Assembly (NCBI GenBank): GCA_049718665.1
Contig: JBNARO010000018.1
Span: forward strand, 1-41,778
DNA length: 41,778 nt
Source: NZ13-RE01 sp049718665
GTDB taxonomy: Bacteria; Dictyoglomota; Dictyoglomia; Dictyoglomales; Dictyoglomaceae
Direction of reading: 5' to 3'
Positions 26,745 to 34,611 of the stretch are shown here, piece by piece. The position numbers and the translations under genes are program-made. Position 1 is the first letter of the stretch. Each line of letters opens with the position of its first letter. The notes under the pieces are model-generated. The model saw only the letters and a program-made list of their open reading frames with translations, was not told the DNA's origin and ran no database searches.

Positions 26745-26753
26745 TTGGAAGTA

Positions 26754-26759
26754 ATTATA
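26754..26759 (-). promoter_or_regulatory. Possible -10 box of the trmA-like gene (leaderless)
   Basis: TATAAT on the minus strand ends 9 bases before the ATG at 26744, and no Shine-Dalgarno is present. No convincing -35 was found at 16-18 bases. The spacing implies a 5' end within a few bases of the start codon. Confidence 0.4.
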
Positions 26760-26766
26760 CAACAAA

Positions 26767-26795
26767 TTGATTTCTTAAAATTTCAATGATATAAT
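26767..26795 (+). promoter_or_regulatory. Promoter of the GH13 gene
   Basis: TTGATT (26767-26772), a 17-base spacer and TATAAT (26790-26795), with TGA directly before the -10 (extended -10). Expected transcription start is near 26802, giving a leader of about 35 bases that contains AAAGGAG 8 bases before the ATG. Confidence 0.8.
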
Positions 26796-26803
26796 ATTAT
26801 AAA

Positions 26804-26815
26804 TAACACGTGTTA
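26804..26815. promoter_or_regulatory. Operator-like palindrome TAACACGTGTTA
   Basis: A perfect 12-base palindrome lies from about +3 to +14 of the predicted GH13 transcript, between -10 and ribosome-binding site. The position suits a repressor that blocks initiation. The binding protein is unknown and no regulator gene is adjacent. Confidence 0.5.
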
Positions 26816-26837
26816 ATAAAAGAAAGGAGAAAGAAGA

Positions 26838-28544
26838 ATGAATCCTGTAGATGACGGTCTTTATGGGAACTTAACATATGAACAATATCTTTTGGAGAGA
26901 AAAAAGGGAGAATTAAAAGGGATAAATCAATGGAAGATTGAGCCTACTGATCCCTTGCCTAATGAAGAGATTAGAATATATTTTTCAACTGATTTCAATA
27001 CATCCAAAGATAGATTAACTCTTTATTATACAAAGGATGGGTCAGAGCCTAAAGAAGAGGATGAAAAAATAACTTTATGTTTGGACAAAATTTTATGGGA
27101 AGACTCCCTTTGGAATTTTATTAGGATTTATAAAGGAACTATCCCAGGGCAAAAGGAAAATACTATTATAAGGTACAGAGTTGAAGATGACGAAAAAATT
27201 TACTCTTTTAGTGTAGATAATTTCTCACCACCAAATTGGATTGACGAAACTGTAATTTATCATATATTTGTAGATAGATTTGCAAAGGGGAAGAGACCTG
27301 TTTTTTACCAAGATAATTTAAAGGCTAAATGGGGAGGAAATTTAAAAGGAATTGTTGAACATTTAGATTATATTGAATCCTTAGGGGTAAATGCATTATG
27401 GCTCTCACCTATTTTTAAAAGCCCATCTTATCATGGATATGACGTTATTGATTATTTTGAAATAGATCCCGTAAAAGGGACCAAGGAGGATTTGAAAATT
27501 TTAGTTAATAAAGCTTTTAACAAAGGAATAAGAATTTTTTTAGATTTTGTTCCTAATCATCTATCTTATCTTAATCCCATTTTTCAAGAAGCCTTAAAAA
27601 ATCCTGAGAGTAGATATAGAAAATGGTTCACTTTTAAGGAAAATGGATATGAAAGTTTCGCAGGAGTAAAATCCATGCCTAAAATAGATCTTAGATGCAA
27701 GGAGGCAAGAGAATACATTATAGAAAGTGCAAAATATTGGATAAAAAATTTTAATATTTCAGGTTATAGATTAGATCATGCTAATGGACCTGTCTTAGAT
27801 TTTTGGACAGAATATTGGTTTAAAATAAAAAATGAGTTTCCAGATACCTTTCATTTTGCGGAAGTTATTGAAACTCCTGAGAAAGTAAAAAATTTTGAGG
27901 GAAAACTTGATGGAGCATTAGATTTCTTTTTATTTAAAATGACAAGAGAATTTTTTATTGGCAAAAAATGGAATATAGAGGAATTTAGCAATCTTTTAAT
28001 AAGTAAAAGGTTATATTTCAATCCTAATTTTAAAATGATCTCCTTTTTAGAAAATCATGACTCTAACAGATTTTTATGGGTAGCAAAAGACAAAAAAATA
28101 TTAAAATTGGCATTAATTTTCCAATTTACCCAAAATGAAATTCCTATAATTTATAATGGAACAGAGATTGGAGCAAATCAGTATAGAGATATGTTAGAAA
28201 ATGGAAGAAGTCTTCATGAATATGTCCGTCTTCCAATGATATGGGACGAAAAAAAGCAAGATTTAGAATTATTTTCTTTTTGCAAGAAACTTGTAAATAT
28301 AAGAAAAAAACATCCCTCTTTATATAAGGGAGAATATATACCTTTTATTTCTCTTGTCTTTTCCTTCTGGAAAGTTTTTGATAAAGAAAAAATTTTAGTT
28401 TTAATAAACCAAGAGGAAAATAAAAAAGTAATCAACCTTCCACAAGGTTTAGTTTTTAAAAATCTATTAGACGAAAAAATCTATAAAGATATTACTTCTA
28501 TTCCTCCAAAGGAGGGTATGATTCTCCAGGTAGTAAATCTTTAA
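26838..28544 (+). CDS. GH13 alpha-amylase-family glycosidase, cytoplasmic
   Basis: 568 aa, no signal peptide, so it probably acts on imported oligosaccharides. An N-terminal beta-rich domain (about 30-125, containing YYTKDGSEP) precedes the (beta/alpha)8 barrel from about 135. Conserved GH13 regions: FVPNH (237-241), GYRLDHANG with nucleophile Asp313, FAEV with acid Glu342, and ENHD with Asp408. The C-terminal domain is about 490-568. It resembles the intracellular amylases known from Dictyoglomus, neopullulanases and related hydrolases, but its substrate cannot be fixed from sequence. Only plus-strand gene in the middle of the window; its own promoter and palindrome suggest sugar-responsive control. 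Its last 47 bases overlap the convergent lipoprotein gene. Confidence 0.92.
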   Translation: MNPVDDGLYGNLTYEQYLLERKKGELKGINQWKIEPTDPLPNEEIRIYFSTDFNTSKDRLTLYYTKDGSEPKEEDEKITLCLDKILWEDSLWNFIRIYKGTIPGQKENTIIRYRVEDDEKIYSFSVDNFSPPNWIDETVIYHIFVDRFAKGKRPVFYQDNLKAKWGGNLKGIVEHLDYIESLGVNALWLSPIFKSPSYHGYDVIDYFEIDPVKGTKEDLKILVNKAFNKGIRIFLDFVPNHLSYLNPIFQEALKNPESRYRKWFTFKENGYESFAGVKSMPKIDLRCKEAREYIIESAKYWIKNFNISGYRLDHANGPVLDFWTEYWFKIKNEFPDTFHFAEVIETPEKVKNFEGKLDGALDFFLFKMTREFFIGKKWNIEEFSNLLISKRLYFNPNFKMISFLENHDSNRFLWVAKDKKILKLALIFQFTQNEIPIIYNGTEIGANQYRDMLENGRSLHEYVRLPMIWDEKKQDLELFSFCKKLVNIRKKHPSLYKGEYIPFISLVFSFWKVFDKEKILVLINQEENKKVINLPQGLVFKNLLDEKIYKDITSIPPKEGMILQVVNL

Positions 28545-29658
28545 GTTTTACTAATTCTACATCTTTAAAAAAATCTTCTTTCTCGAGTTCCTCCAAAACT
28601 TCTATAGTAGTTGGTCTTATATGACAAATAACTACCGCCTTTCCCCTTCTTTTTGCAATCTCAACTGCCTGTTTAAATCTTTGTCTTATTTTTTCCATAT
28701 TGTTCTCATGATCTAAGAATAAATTATTCTCCAAAAAAGGTATCTTTACTTCCTGTGCCATTTTACTTCCTACACTTTTATATGAAGTTTTACTATCTAA
28801 AAAGAAAAGGTTTTTCTCTTTTAAAACCTCATATAAATTTTTCATAGTTTCAGGGTCTGAAGTGACCTTTGACCCCATATGATTATTTATTCCTTCTATA
28901 GGGAAATCTTTAAAAAAACTTAAATTCTTCTCAATGGTCCTTCTTATTTCTTCCTTACTCATACCAGCCATTATGGGATAAGATATTAAATACTTAGCAT
29001 CCTTGGGATAACTTATAGACTCCATTGGAGTATGCATAATTACATACCAATCTTTCTTTTTAGCTTCCTCTGCCAATTCCCTTGCATGAGAAGTAGGTAT
29101 AATTGCTAAGTTTAATGTATAGGTAAGAGAAAACAACCTATTACTCCAATAATTTTTCTCAGTAAGATCATCCACAACTATTGCCAAAAGAGGTCTCCTT
29201 AAATTTTTAGAAATTTTTTCTTTTTTTATTGGAAAATAAAAATAGAAAAAATCTAAATTGATATTCTCTCCAGTAGGTAAAATGTAAGAATAGCTTGCTG
29301 TCAATTTTTTAAAATGGTTTAACTCTTGAATTTTGTATTTTAATTCTCTTTTTGAAAGCTCAGAAGTTATCTTTTCTTTTAAATCTTCCCACGATTTAGT
29401 CCAATATATTTTATATTGATTCCAAGATAATTTATAATTGGAAATTTCTTCTTCCTTAACTATTACTTCTAACTCCCTAATATCTTCAGAAAAATTCTTA
29501 TGAATATCAGTAAATATCTTATTAGAAATATCTATATTTAAATCTAAAGGAATAAGCTTTTTTGGGGGACTTTCTATTTTTTCCTCCTTTTTACATCCTA
29601 AGAGCAGAATAAAAGTAAAAAGAAGCATTAAAATTATCCCTCGTATTTTCTTTTCCAT
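28498..29658 (-). CDS. Divergent polysaccharide deacetylase (YibQ/DUF610) lipoprotein
   Basis: 386 aa. A lipobox signal peptide (FILLLGC, Cys22) predicts a lipid-anchored protein. A charged N-terminal region (about 25-165) leads into the YibQ-like domain: LLAIVVDDL, NLAIIPTSHARELA, VIMHTPME, GINNHMGSKVTSDPE, FFLDSKTSYKSVG, and AVVICHIRPTTIEVL. The family has a deacetylase fold with uncertain activity, found mainly in diderms. Last gene of the tRNA-Gln operon. It overlaps rarA by 25 bases and, convergently, the GH13 gene by 47. A cell-envelope sugar role is likely but unproven. Confidence 0.88.
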   Translation of the reverse strand: MEKKIRGIILMLLFTFILLLGCKKEEKIESPPKKLIPLDLNIDISNKIFTDIHKNFSEDIRELEVIVKEEEISNYKLSWNQYKIYWTKSWEDLKEKITSELSKRELKYKIQELNHFKKLTASYSYILPTGENINLDFFYFYFPIKKEKISKNLRRPLLAIVVDDLTEKNYWSNRLFSLTYTLNLAIIPTSHARELAEEAKKKDWYVIMHTPMESISYPKDAKYLISYPIMAGMSKEEIRRTIEKNLSFFKDFPIEGINNHMGSKVTSDPETMKNLYEVLKEKNLFFLDSKTSYKSVGSKMAQEVKIPFLENNLFLDHENNMEKIRQRFKQAVEIAKRRGKAVVICHIRPTTIEVLEELEKEDFFKDVELVKLKDLLPGESYPPLEE

Positions 29659-30959
29659 AACTTTTTTAATCTCTCCTTCACCATTTTTTCTCTACCCTCT
29701 TCAGAAGGATAATAAAATCTTTCTTTTACATCTTCAGGAAGATAACTTTCCTCCACAAAATGTCCTGGATAATCATGAGGATATTTGTAATCTTTTCCAT
29801 ATCCTAATTTCTCTGCTTCTTTAAAGGATGGATTTCTTAAATGTAAAGGAACTGGGGAAGGACCATATTTTTGAAGATATTCATTAGCTTTATTTATTGC
29901 AATAAGAGAACTATTGCTCTTTGGTGCACAAGCCAAATAAATGGTTGCAGTAGTTAAAGGAATTTGAGCTTCAGGCATTCCCACAAACTCCACTGCAAAA
30001 GCAGCAGCTTGAGCTATAACCAAAGCAAAGGGATCAGCCATTCCAATATCCTCAGCTGCATGAACAATAAGACGTCTTGCAATAAATCTTGGATCTTCTC
30101 CTGAAAGAAGCATTCTTGAAAGCCAGTAAACTGCTGCATCAGGATCTGATCCTCTTATACTCTTTATAAAAGCAGAGATTACATGATAGTGTTCATCTCC
30201 CCTTTGATCATACCTAAGGATTCTTTTCTGAACTACTTCCTCTATCACTGAGAGGTTAATGATATTTCTTCCTTCAGAATCAGGAATAGCAAGAAAAGAT
30301 GCAAGCTCTAAGGTATTTAATGCAACCCTTGCATCTCCTCTTGCAAATCTAATTATTTCCTCTTCTGCAGATTCTTCCAAAACTATATTCTGTGAACCTA
30401 ATCCTCTTTCTTTATCCTTAATAGCTCTTTTTATTATCTTTCTTATATCTTCGGGAGAAAGAGGCTTTAATTCTATCAATCTACATCGAGATAATAATGT
30501 AGTATTTAGAGTAAAAAATGGGTTCTCAGTAGTTGCTCCAATGAGAATGACCAATCCCTTTTCTACCCAGGGAAGTAATACATCCTGCTGAAGCTTATTA
30601 AAGTGATGTATTTCATCTAAAAAAAGAACAGTATTTTTTTTGAACATTTCTATATTTCTTTTTGCTCTTTGAAGAGCGTCCCTAATTTCAGATACTCCTA
30701 CAATAGCTGCATTGAGTTCTATAAAATCAGCGTTTATAGCTTGAGCTAATAAGATAGAAAGAGTAGTCTTTCCTGAACCTGGAGGACCATATATTATCAA
30801 AGAAGGAAGATATCCTTTTCTTATAGCCTTTCTCAAAAAAGAGTTCTCACCAATAACTTCAGAAAGACCTACCAACTCGTCAAAACTCCGAGGTCTCATA
30901 CGATAGGCAAGAGGTTGATATTTCTTATCCTCTTTGAAAAGTCCTTCTTGTTCCATCAA
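29634..30959 (-). CDS. rarA: RarA/MgsA replication-associated recombination ATPase
   Basis: AAA+ clamp-loader relative that acts at stalled replication forks. 441 aa. Walker A YGPPGSGKTTLS, Walker B LFLDEIHHFNKLQQD, sensor GATTENPFFTLN with SRCRLIELKPLS, and the C-terminal RGSDPDAAVYWLSRMLLSGEDPRFIARRL that is specific to RarA. It overlaps the nuclease-like gene upstream by 4 bases and is co-transcribed with holB, another clamp-loader subunit. Confidence 0.95.
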   Translation of the reverse strand: MMEQEGLFKEDKKYQPLAYRMRPRSFDELVGLSEVIGENSFLRKAIRKGYLPSLIIYGPPGSGKTTLSILLAQAINADFIELNAAIVGVSEIRDALQRAKRNIEMFKKNTVLFLDEIHHFNKLQQDVLLPWVEKGLVILIGATTENPFFTLNTTLLSRCRLIELKPLSPEDIRKIIKRAIKDKERGLGSQNIVLEESAEEEIIRFARGDARVALNTLELASFLAIPDSEGRNIINLSVIEEVVQKRILRYDQRGDEHYHVISAFIKSIRGSDPDAAVYWLSRMLLSGEDPRFIARRLIVHAAEDIGMADPFALVIAQAAAFAVEFVGMPEAQIPLTTATIYLACAPKSNSSLIAINKANEYLQKYGPSPVPLHLRNPSFKEAEKLGYGKDYKYPHDYPGHFVEESYLPEDVKERFYYPSEEGREKMVKERLKKLWKRKYEG

Positions 30960-31792
30960 TGATTAAACACCTTCTCAAGGAATTTTCTAAATATATATTG
31001 AAAATTTACTATAAAGTCACCTTTACCTTGCAAAATAAAAAGATTGGGGGGAAAGAAGTAAATACCCTCTTTCTCTTTTATCACTTCATTATTTCTATTA
31101 GGAGAAAATCTTCTATCTAAAAGCATCTTTATGTTATCTATAATATTTCTCTCAACTTTTAATGTAGTATCTATAAGAAATATAGTAAGATGGGAACCTA
31201 AAGCTTCTCTCCTTCTCAAAAATTCCCAAAGGTCCCTTAATCTCACATTATTAGGAGGACTGGTTTTACATTCAATATATAAAAGATAATTTTCAATTAA
31301 GCCCAAGACGTCAAAATCTCCCCCTCCAGAAATATCTAAAAGCTTTACTCCCCACATAGCTGGGATAGAAAATTCCTTTTTTAAAATCTGAGCTATGAAC
31401 CATTCCAATGTTTCTCCAAAATTGTCTAAATTTATATAAGGAAAATAAAATTTATCCTCTTTTTTCTCAAGAATACCTGAAAGAATAAGAAAATCAAAAT
31501 ATTCAGAAATTTCCTCCCATTTCCATTTTGTTAGTAGTAAATCTAAGTTAACAAAACCAGAATTTTTAACCTGAATTATATCGCTAAGAAGCCTTCTGAA
31601 CCGATAATGAAAAAGAAATTGGTAATATCTTTCCTCTATCTCTTTAAATTCCTTTTTTGGGAGTATTACCCTCTCTAAAGAACAGCTTTCCGTTAGAGTA
31701 TATCCCCTTAATTTAAGAGATCGCTCAAGCCGAAAATCTTCTAATTCTTTTAAGAGATATTTAAGATAATTTTCTTTCTTTTCATCTTCCAT
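30956..31792 (-). CDS. Putative PD-(D/E)XK nuclease-like protein
   Basis: 278 aa; I do not recognise a named family. An N-terminal charged helical part (1-75) and a winged-helix-like segment (about 78-118, ending in GILEKKEDKFYFP) precede a domain with Glu127, then GGGDFDVLGLIEN (Asp161) and LLYIECKTSPP (Glu174, Lys176). The D-(about 12)-E-x-K spacing with hydrophobic strands is the PD-(D/E)XK nuclease pattern. The remainder (about 185-278) is alpha/beta. It overlaps rarA by 4 bases and follows yaaT by 6, inside a replication-gene cluster, so a DNA-repair or fork-processing role is plausible but inferred. Confidence 0.6.
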   Translation of the reverse strand: MEDEKKENYLKYLLKELEDFRLERSLKLRGYTLTESCSLERVILPKKEFKEIEERYYQFLFHYRFRRLLSDIIQVKNSGFVNLDLLLTKWKWEEISEYFDFLILSGILEKKEDKFYFPYINLDNFGETLEWFIAQILKKEFSIPAMWGVKLLDISGGGDFDVLGLIENYLLYIECKTSPPNNVRLRDLWEFLRRREALGSHLTIFLIDTTLKVERNIIDNIKMLLDRRFSPNRNNEVIKEKEGIYFFPPNLFILQGKGDFIVNFQYIFRKFLEKVFNH

Positions 31793-31798
31793 AAAAAA

Positions 31799-32686
31799 TT
31801 AATCTTTTTCTTTCTCCTCTAATATCTGAAAAATCTTCTCTATTATCTTTTCCTGTTTTTTATTTTCCTCTTCTTTAAAGTAAATTTCCTTTAACTCATG
31901 GGGAGAAAAAAATTCTCGTCTTCCTTCTTCAAATTCAACAACAACTTTTCCTAAGGGTATATGATAGTCTACTATAACTCCTTGACCTTGAGAGGTTTCT
32001 ACTATACTCCCCTTAGGAGGTAATTTAGATCTAATCTCTTGATAAACTTCATATTCATATGCCAAACAGCACATTAATCTTCCACATACCCCTGAAATCT
32101 TCAAGGGATTAAGAGCTAAGGATTGTTCTTTTGCCATCTTTACAGATATGGAGAAAAACTCTGGAAGAAAAGAATGACAACATACTTCAAGCCCACATAT
32201 TCCTAAAGCGCCTAAATACTTTACCTCATCCCTTACTCCAACCTGATGAAGCTCAATACGAGTTTTATAATGACTTGCTAATTCCTTTACAAGCTCTCTA
32301 AAATCCACTCTATCTTCTGATGCAAAATGGAAAGTTATTTTACTGTAATCAAAAGCAATTTCACAAGCTAACATTTTCATGGGAAGATTCAATTCATTAG
32401 CTTTTTCTTGAGCAAATTTAATACCTTCTCTTTCTTCTTCTCTATATTTTTTAATTTTTTCTAAATCTTCTTTATTTGCCTTTCTTAAAATAGGTTTTAA
32501 AGGAGTAGTTGGTTTGAAATCCTCAGGAGCTAAAAATGGAGGAATTGCAACAATTCCAGCTTCTGTTCCCTGAACAGTTTTTACAATTACCCAATCCCCT
32601 CTTTTTAAATTAGTATCCTCTGTAGAAAAATAATAGATCTTAAAGCTTCTTAATCTTACTCCTACTATATATAATGGCTCCTTCAT
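31799..32686 (-). CDS. ricT: PSP1-domain protein, RicT/YaaT family
   Basis: 295 aa. PSP1 domain with the Cys-rich core LGICGLEVCCHSF and SGVCGRLMCCLAYEYEVY, which in Bacillus RicT helps bind 4Fe-4S clusters in the RicAFT complex that directs RNase Y processing of mRNAs. N-terminal region YIVGVRLRSFKIYYF... and GDWVIVKTVQGTEAGIV are typical. Overlaps holB by 4 bases, the Bacillus tmk-yaaQ-holB-yaaT order. RNase Y itself is encoded at 20.8-22.3 kb. Partners RicA and RicF are not in this window. Confidence 0.9.
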   Translation of the reverse strand: MKEPLYIVGVRLRSFKIYYFSTEDTNLKRGDWVIVKTVQGTEAGIVAIPPFLAPEDFKPTTPLKPILRKANKEDLEKIKKYREEEREGIKFAQEKANELNLPMKMLACEIAFDYSKITFHFASEDRVDFRELVKELASHYKTRIELHQVGVRDEVKYLGALGICGLEVCCHSFLPEFFSISVKMAKEQSLALNPLKISGVCGRLMCCLAYEYEVYQEIRSKLPPKGSIVETSQGQGVIVDYHIPLGKVVVEFEEGRREFFSPHELKEIYFKEEENKKQEKIIEKIFQILEEKEKD

Positions 32687-33660
32687 ACTAATACACCTGC
32701 CCTTAAGAACAAAGTCTCCAACGTTAGCAATAAATTAGCATTATTTCTAATACCCCTTATAGCATCCTGAGTAATCCTAAAATTTCTTCTAATTTTTTCC
32801 AAAGAAAATTCTTGAGATTTCCTTGCAATTTCCCTAACAAAATCCTTTTGAGTTATATACTCCTCTTTTTCATATAATTTCCAGAAAAATAAGTCCCTCC
32901 ACCAAAATAATAAAAGCTCTAATAAAGATAAAACGCTATCTATCTTTTTATCTTTAGCTAAAAAGTCTACCAAATCAAAAATACGACTTATATTATCTTT
33001 TTTAAGGAGAGATAAACCTTTTAAAAATTCTTCTCTCTTTTTCCAATTCTCTTCCTGAAGCCAAAAATAGCCCTTCCCTGGACTCCCTTGGGCAAGGGGA
33101 ATTATTATATCAATTTTTTCTTCAGGTACATCTTTAAAGATTTCCCTCAACTCTTCATTATTGAGATATGAAAAACTTATAATTTGGCTTCGAGATATTA
33201 TAGTAGGAAGAAGCATCTCAGGACGCCAAACTAAAAGAATGAAGATAGTATAAGGAGGCGGCTCTTCCAAAGATTTCAAAAGAGCATTAGCAGACTCATT
33301 TCTTAATTGATGAGCAGAATCTAATATAAAAATTTTCCATTTACTTTGAAAAGCCCTCCAATAAATTTCTCTTTTAATTTCTCTTACTTGCTGGATTTTA
33401 AACCACATTCCATCAGGTGTATAATATAGGAGATCAGGAAAAGTTAGATTCTTTATTTCCCTACAAGTTAAACATTCTCCACATCCTTCTAAGGGAAGAA
33501 CAGGACAATTTAAGGCTTGAGCAAAGGATATAGCAGTTAACTTCTTCCCTACCCCTTCTGGTCCTACAAAAAGATAGGTATGGGAGATCTTCCCCTCCTT
33601 TAAACTTCTTTTCAATATCTCTATAGCCTGTTTTTGACCTATAATCTCCTTAAATGCCAT
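32683..33660 (-). CDS. holB: DNA polymerase III delta' subunit
   Basis: Clamp-loader subunit, 325 aa. AAA+ N-domain with VGPEGVGKKLTA, a four-Cys zinc module (CPVLPLEGCGECLTC), KIQQVREIKREI, and NALLKSLEEPPPYTIFILL with the sensor SRSQIISF. The P-loop is altered (GVGKKL), as often in delta'. Located between yaaQ and yaaT, so no real doubt about identity. Confidence 0.93.
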   Translation of the reverse strand: MAFKEIIGQKQAIEILKRSLKEGKISHTYLFVGPEGVGKKLTAISFAQALNCPVLPLEGCGECLTCREIKNLTFPDLLYYTPDGMWFKIQQVREIKREIYWRAFQSKWKIFILDSAHQLRNESANALLKSLEEPPPYTIFILLVWRPEMLLPTIISRSQIISFSYLNNEELREIFKDVPEEKIDIIIPLAQGSPGKGYFWLQEENWKKREEFLKGLSLLKKDNISRIFDLVDFLAKDKKIDSVLSLLELLLFWWRDLFFWKLYEKEEYITQKDFVREIARKSQEFSLEKIRRNFRITQDAIRGIRNNANLLLTLETLFLRAGVLV

Positions 33661-33987
33661 TTACACCTTCTCAAAATAAGATACATCTAATACAAAAACT
33701 ACCGCTCCTCCGACCTTTATCTTTACAGGCATTGGAACACTTCTTAACAATTCTACTGAAGGGAGAGGTGGAATAATAACCTTTTCCCTTTCTTTACAAT
33801 TTTCCCTTAAACTTGCCAATACCTCCTCTAATCTTTCTTCTTCTACTGCGGTAAGAAGTGTAATACTTGCCTCCTGTAAGAATCCGCCTTTACTTTTAAA
33901 AAAAGTTAATGGCAGATTCTTTTCTACAAAAATCTCTCTTACCTTTTTCCAGTCTTCTTCTTGAATAATAGCTAAGACTAATTTCAT
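33661..33987 (-). CDS. darA: DarA/PstA-type cyclic-di-AMP receptor (YaaQ)
   Basis: 108 aa PII-like protein. MKLVLAIIQEEDWKKVREIF, KSKGGFLQEASITLLTAVEEERLEEVLASL and the C-terminal strand GGAVVFVLDV match the YaaQ/DUF970 family, whose Bacillus and Staphylococcus members bind c-di-AMP. Sits between tmk and holB with 4-base overlap and direct abutment, exactly as in Bacillus. A PgpH-like phosphodiesterase in this window supports c-di-AMP use. Confidence 0.9.
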   Translation of the reverse strand: MKLVLAIIQEEDWKKVREIFVEKNLPLTFFKSKGGFLQEASITLLTAVEEERLEEVLASLRENCKEREKVIIPPLPSVELLRSVPMPVKIKVGGAVVFVLDVSYFEKV

Positions 33988-34601
33988 AACTTCATCTCTC
34001 TAAGCTTTTTAAAAAGAACATTTAAAATCTCCTGATGTACCTCTTCTTCTGAAAGTTCTGCGGAGACCACAAACACTCTTCTCTTCTCTCTTTTAGCTAT
34101 TTCAAGATATCCTTCTCTTACTTTATTATAAAATTCTAAATTTTCTTTTTCCATTCTATCAAAATTTTTCTTTCTCTGAAGTGCTTTCTCTGGTTTTATA
34201 TCTAAAACTATAGTTATATCAGGCTTTAATCCAAAAGTAACTAAATTATTTAATCTTTTAAGTTCTTTAAGGGGTAAACCTCTTCCATATCCTTGATAAG
34301 CTATAGTAGAATCTATATATCTCTCACATAGTACTATATACCCTTCTTTAAGCCTCTCTTTAATAATAAGCGAATTCTCTAATCTTGAGGAAAGATACAA
34401 TAATGCTTCTGTCCATGGATGAAGCTTAATTTCTGGATCTAAAAGCACACTCCTAATTGCCTCGCCTGGTAGAGTTCCTCCCGGCTCTCGCGTTAAATAG
34501 ACTTTATATTCTTTCTTTTCAAAAAAATCCTTGAGAAGTTTTGCTTGAGTCGTCTTTCCACATCCATCCAATCCTTCAAAAGTGATAAAGATGCCTTCCA
34601 T
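33984..34601 (-). CDS. tmk: Thymidylate kinase
   Basis: dTMP plus ATP to dTDP. 205 aa. P-loop FEGLDGCGKTTQAKLL (8-15), TREPGGT, the DR-type motif CERYIDSTIAYQGYGRGL, and a LID region KALQRKKNFDRME. It completes the thymidylate route begun by thyX and tdk elsewhere in the window. Confidence 0.96.
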   Translation of the reverse strand: MEGIFITFEGLDGCGKTTQAKLLKDFFEKKEYKVYLTREPGGTLPGEAIRSVLLDPEIKLHPWTEALLYLSSRLENSLIIKERLKEGYIVLCERYIDSTIAYQGYGRGLPLKELKRLNNLVTFGLKPDITIVLDIKPEKALQRKKNFDRMEKENLEFYNKVREGYLEIAKREKRRVFVVSAELSEEEVHQEILNVLFKKLREMKL

Positions 34602-34611
34602 TTAATCATAC

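Noticed and set aside
26745..26765. TTG start at 26765 for the trmA-like gene
   Set aside because: It would lie in and before the apparent -10 box and adds residues outside the TRAM domain.
26783..26803. ATAATATTAT palindrome overlapping the GH13 -10 box as a second operator
   Set aside because: It is explained by the AT-rich -10 itself; too low in complexity to support a binding site.
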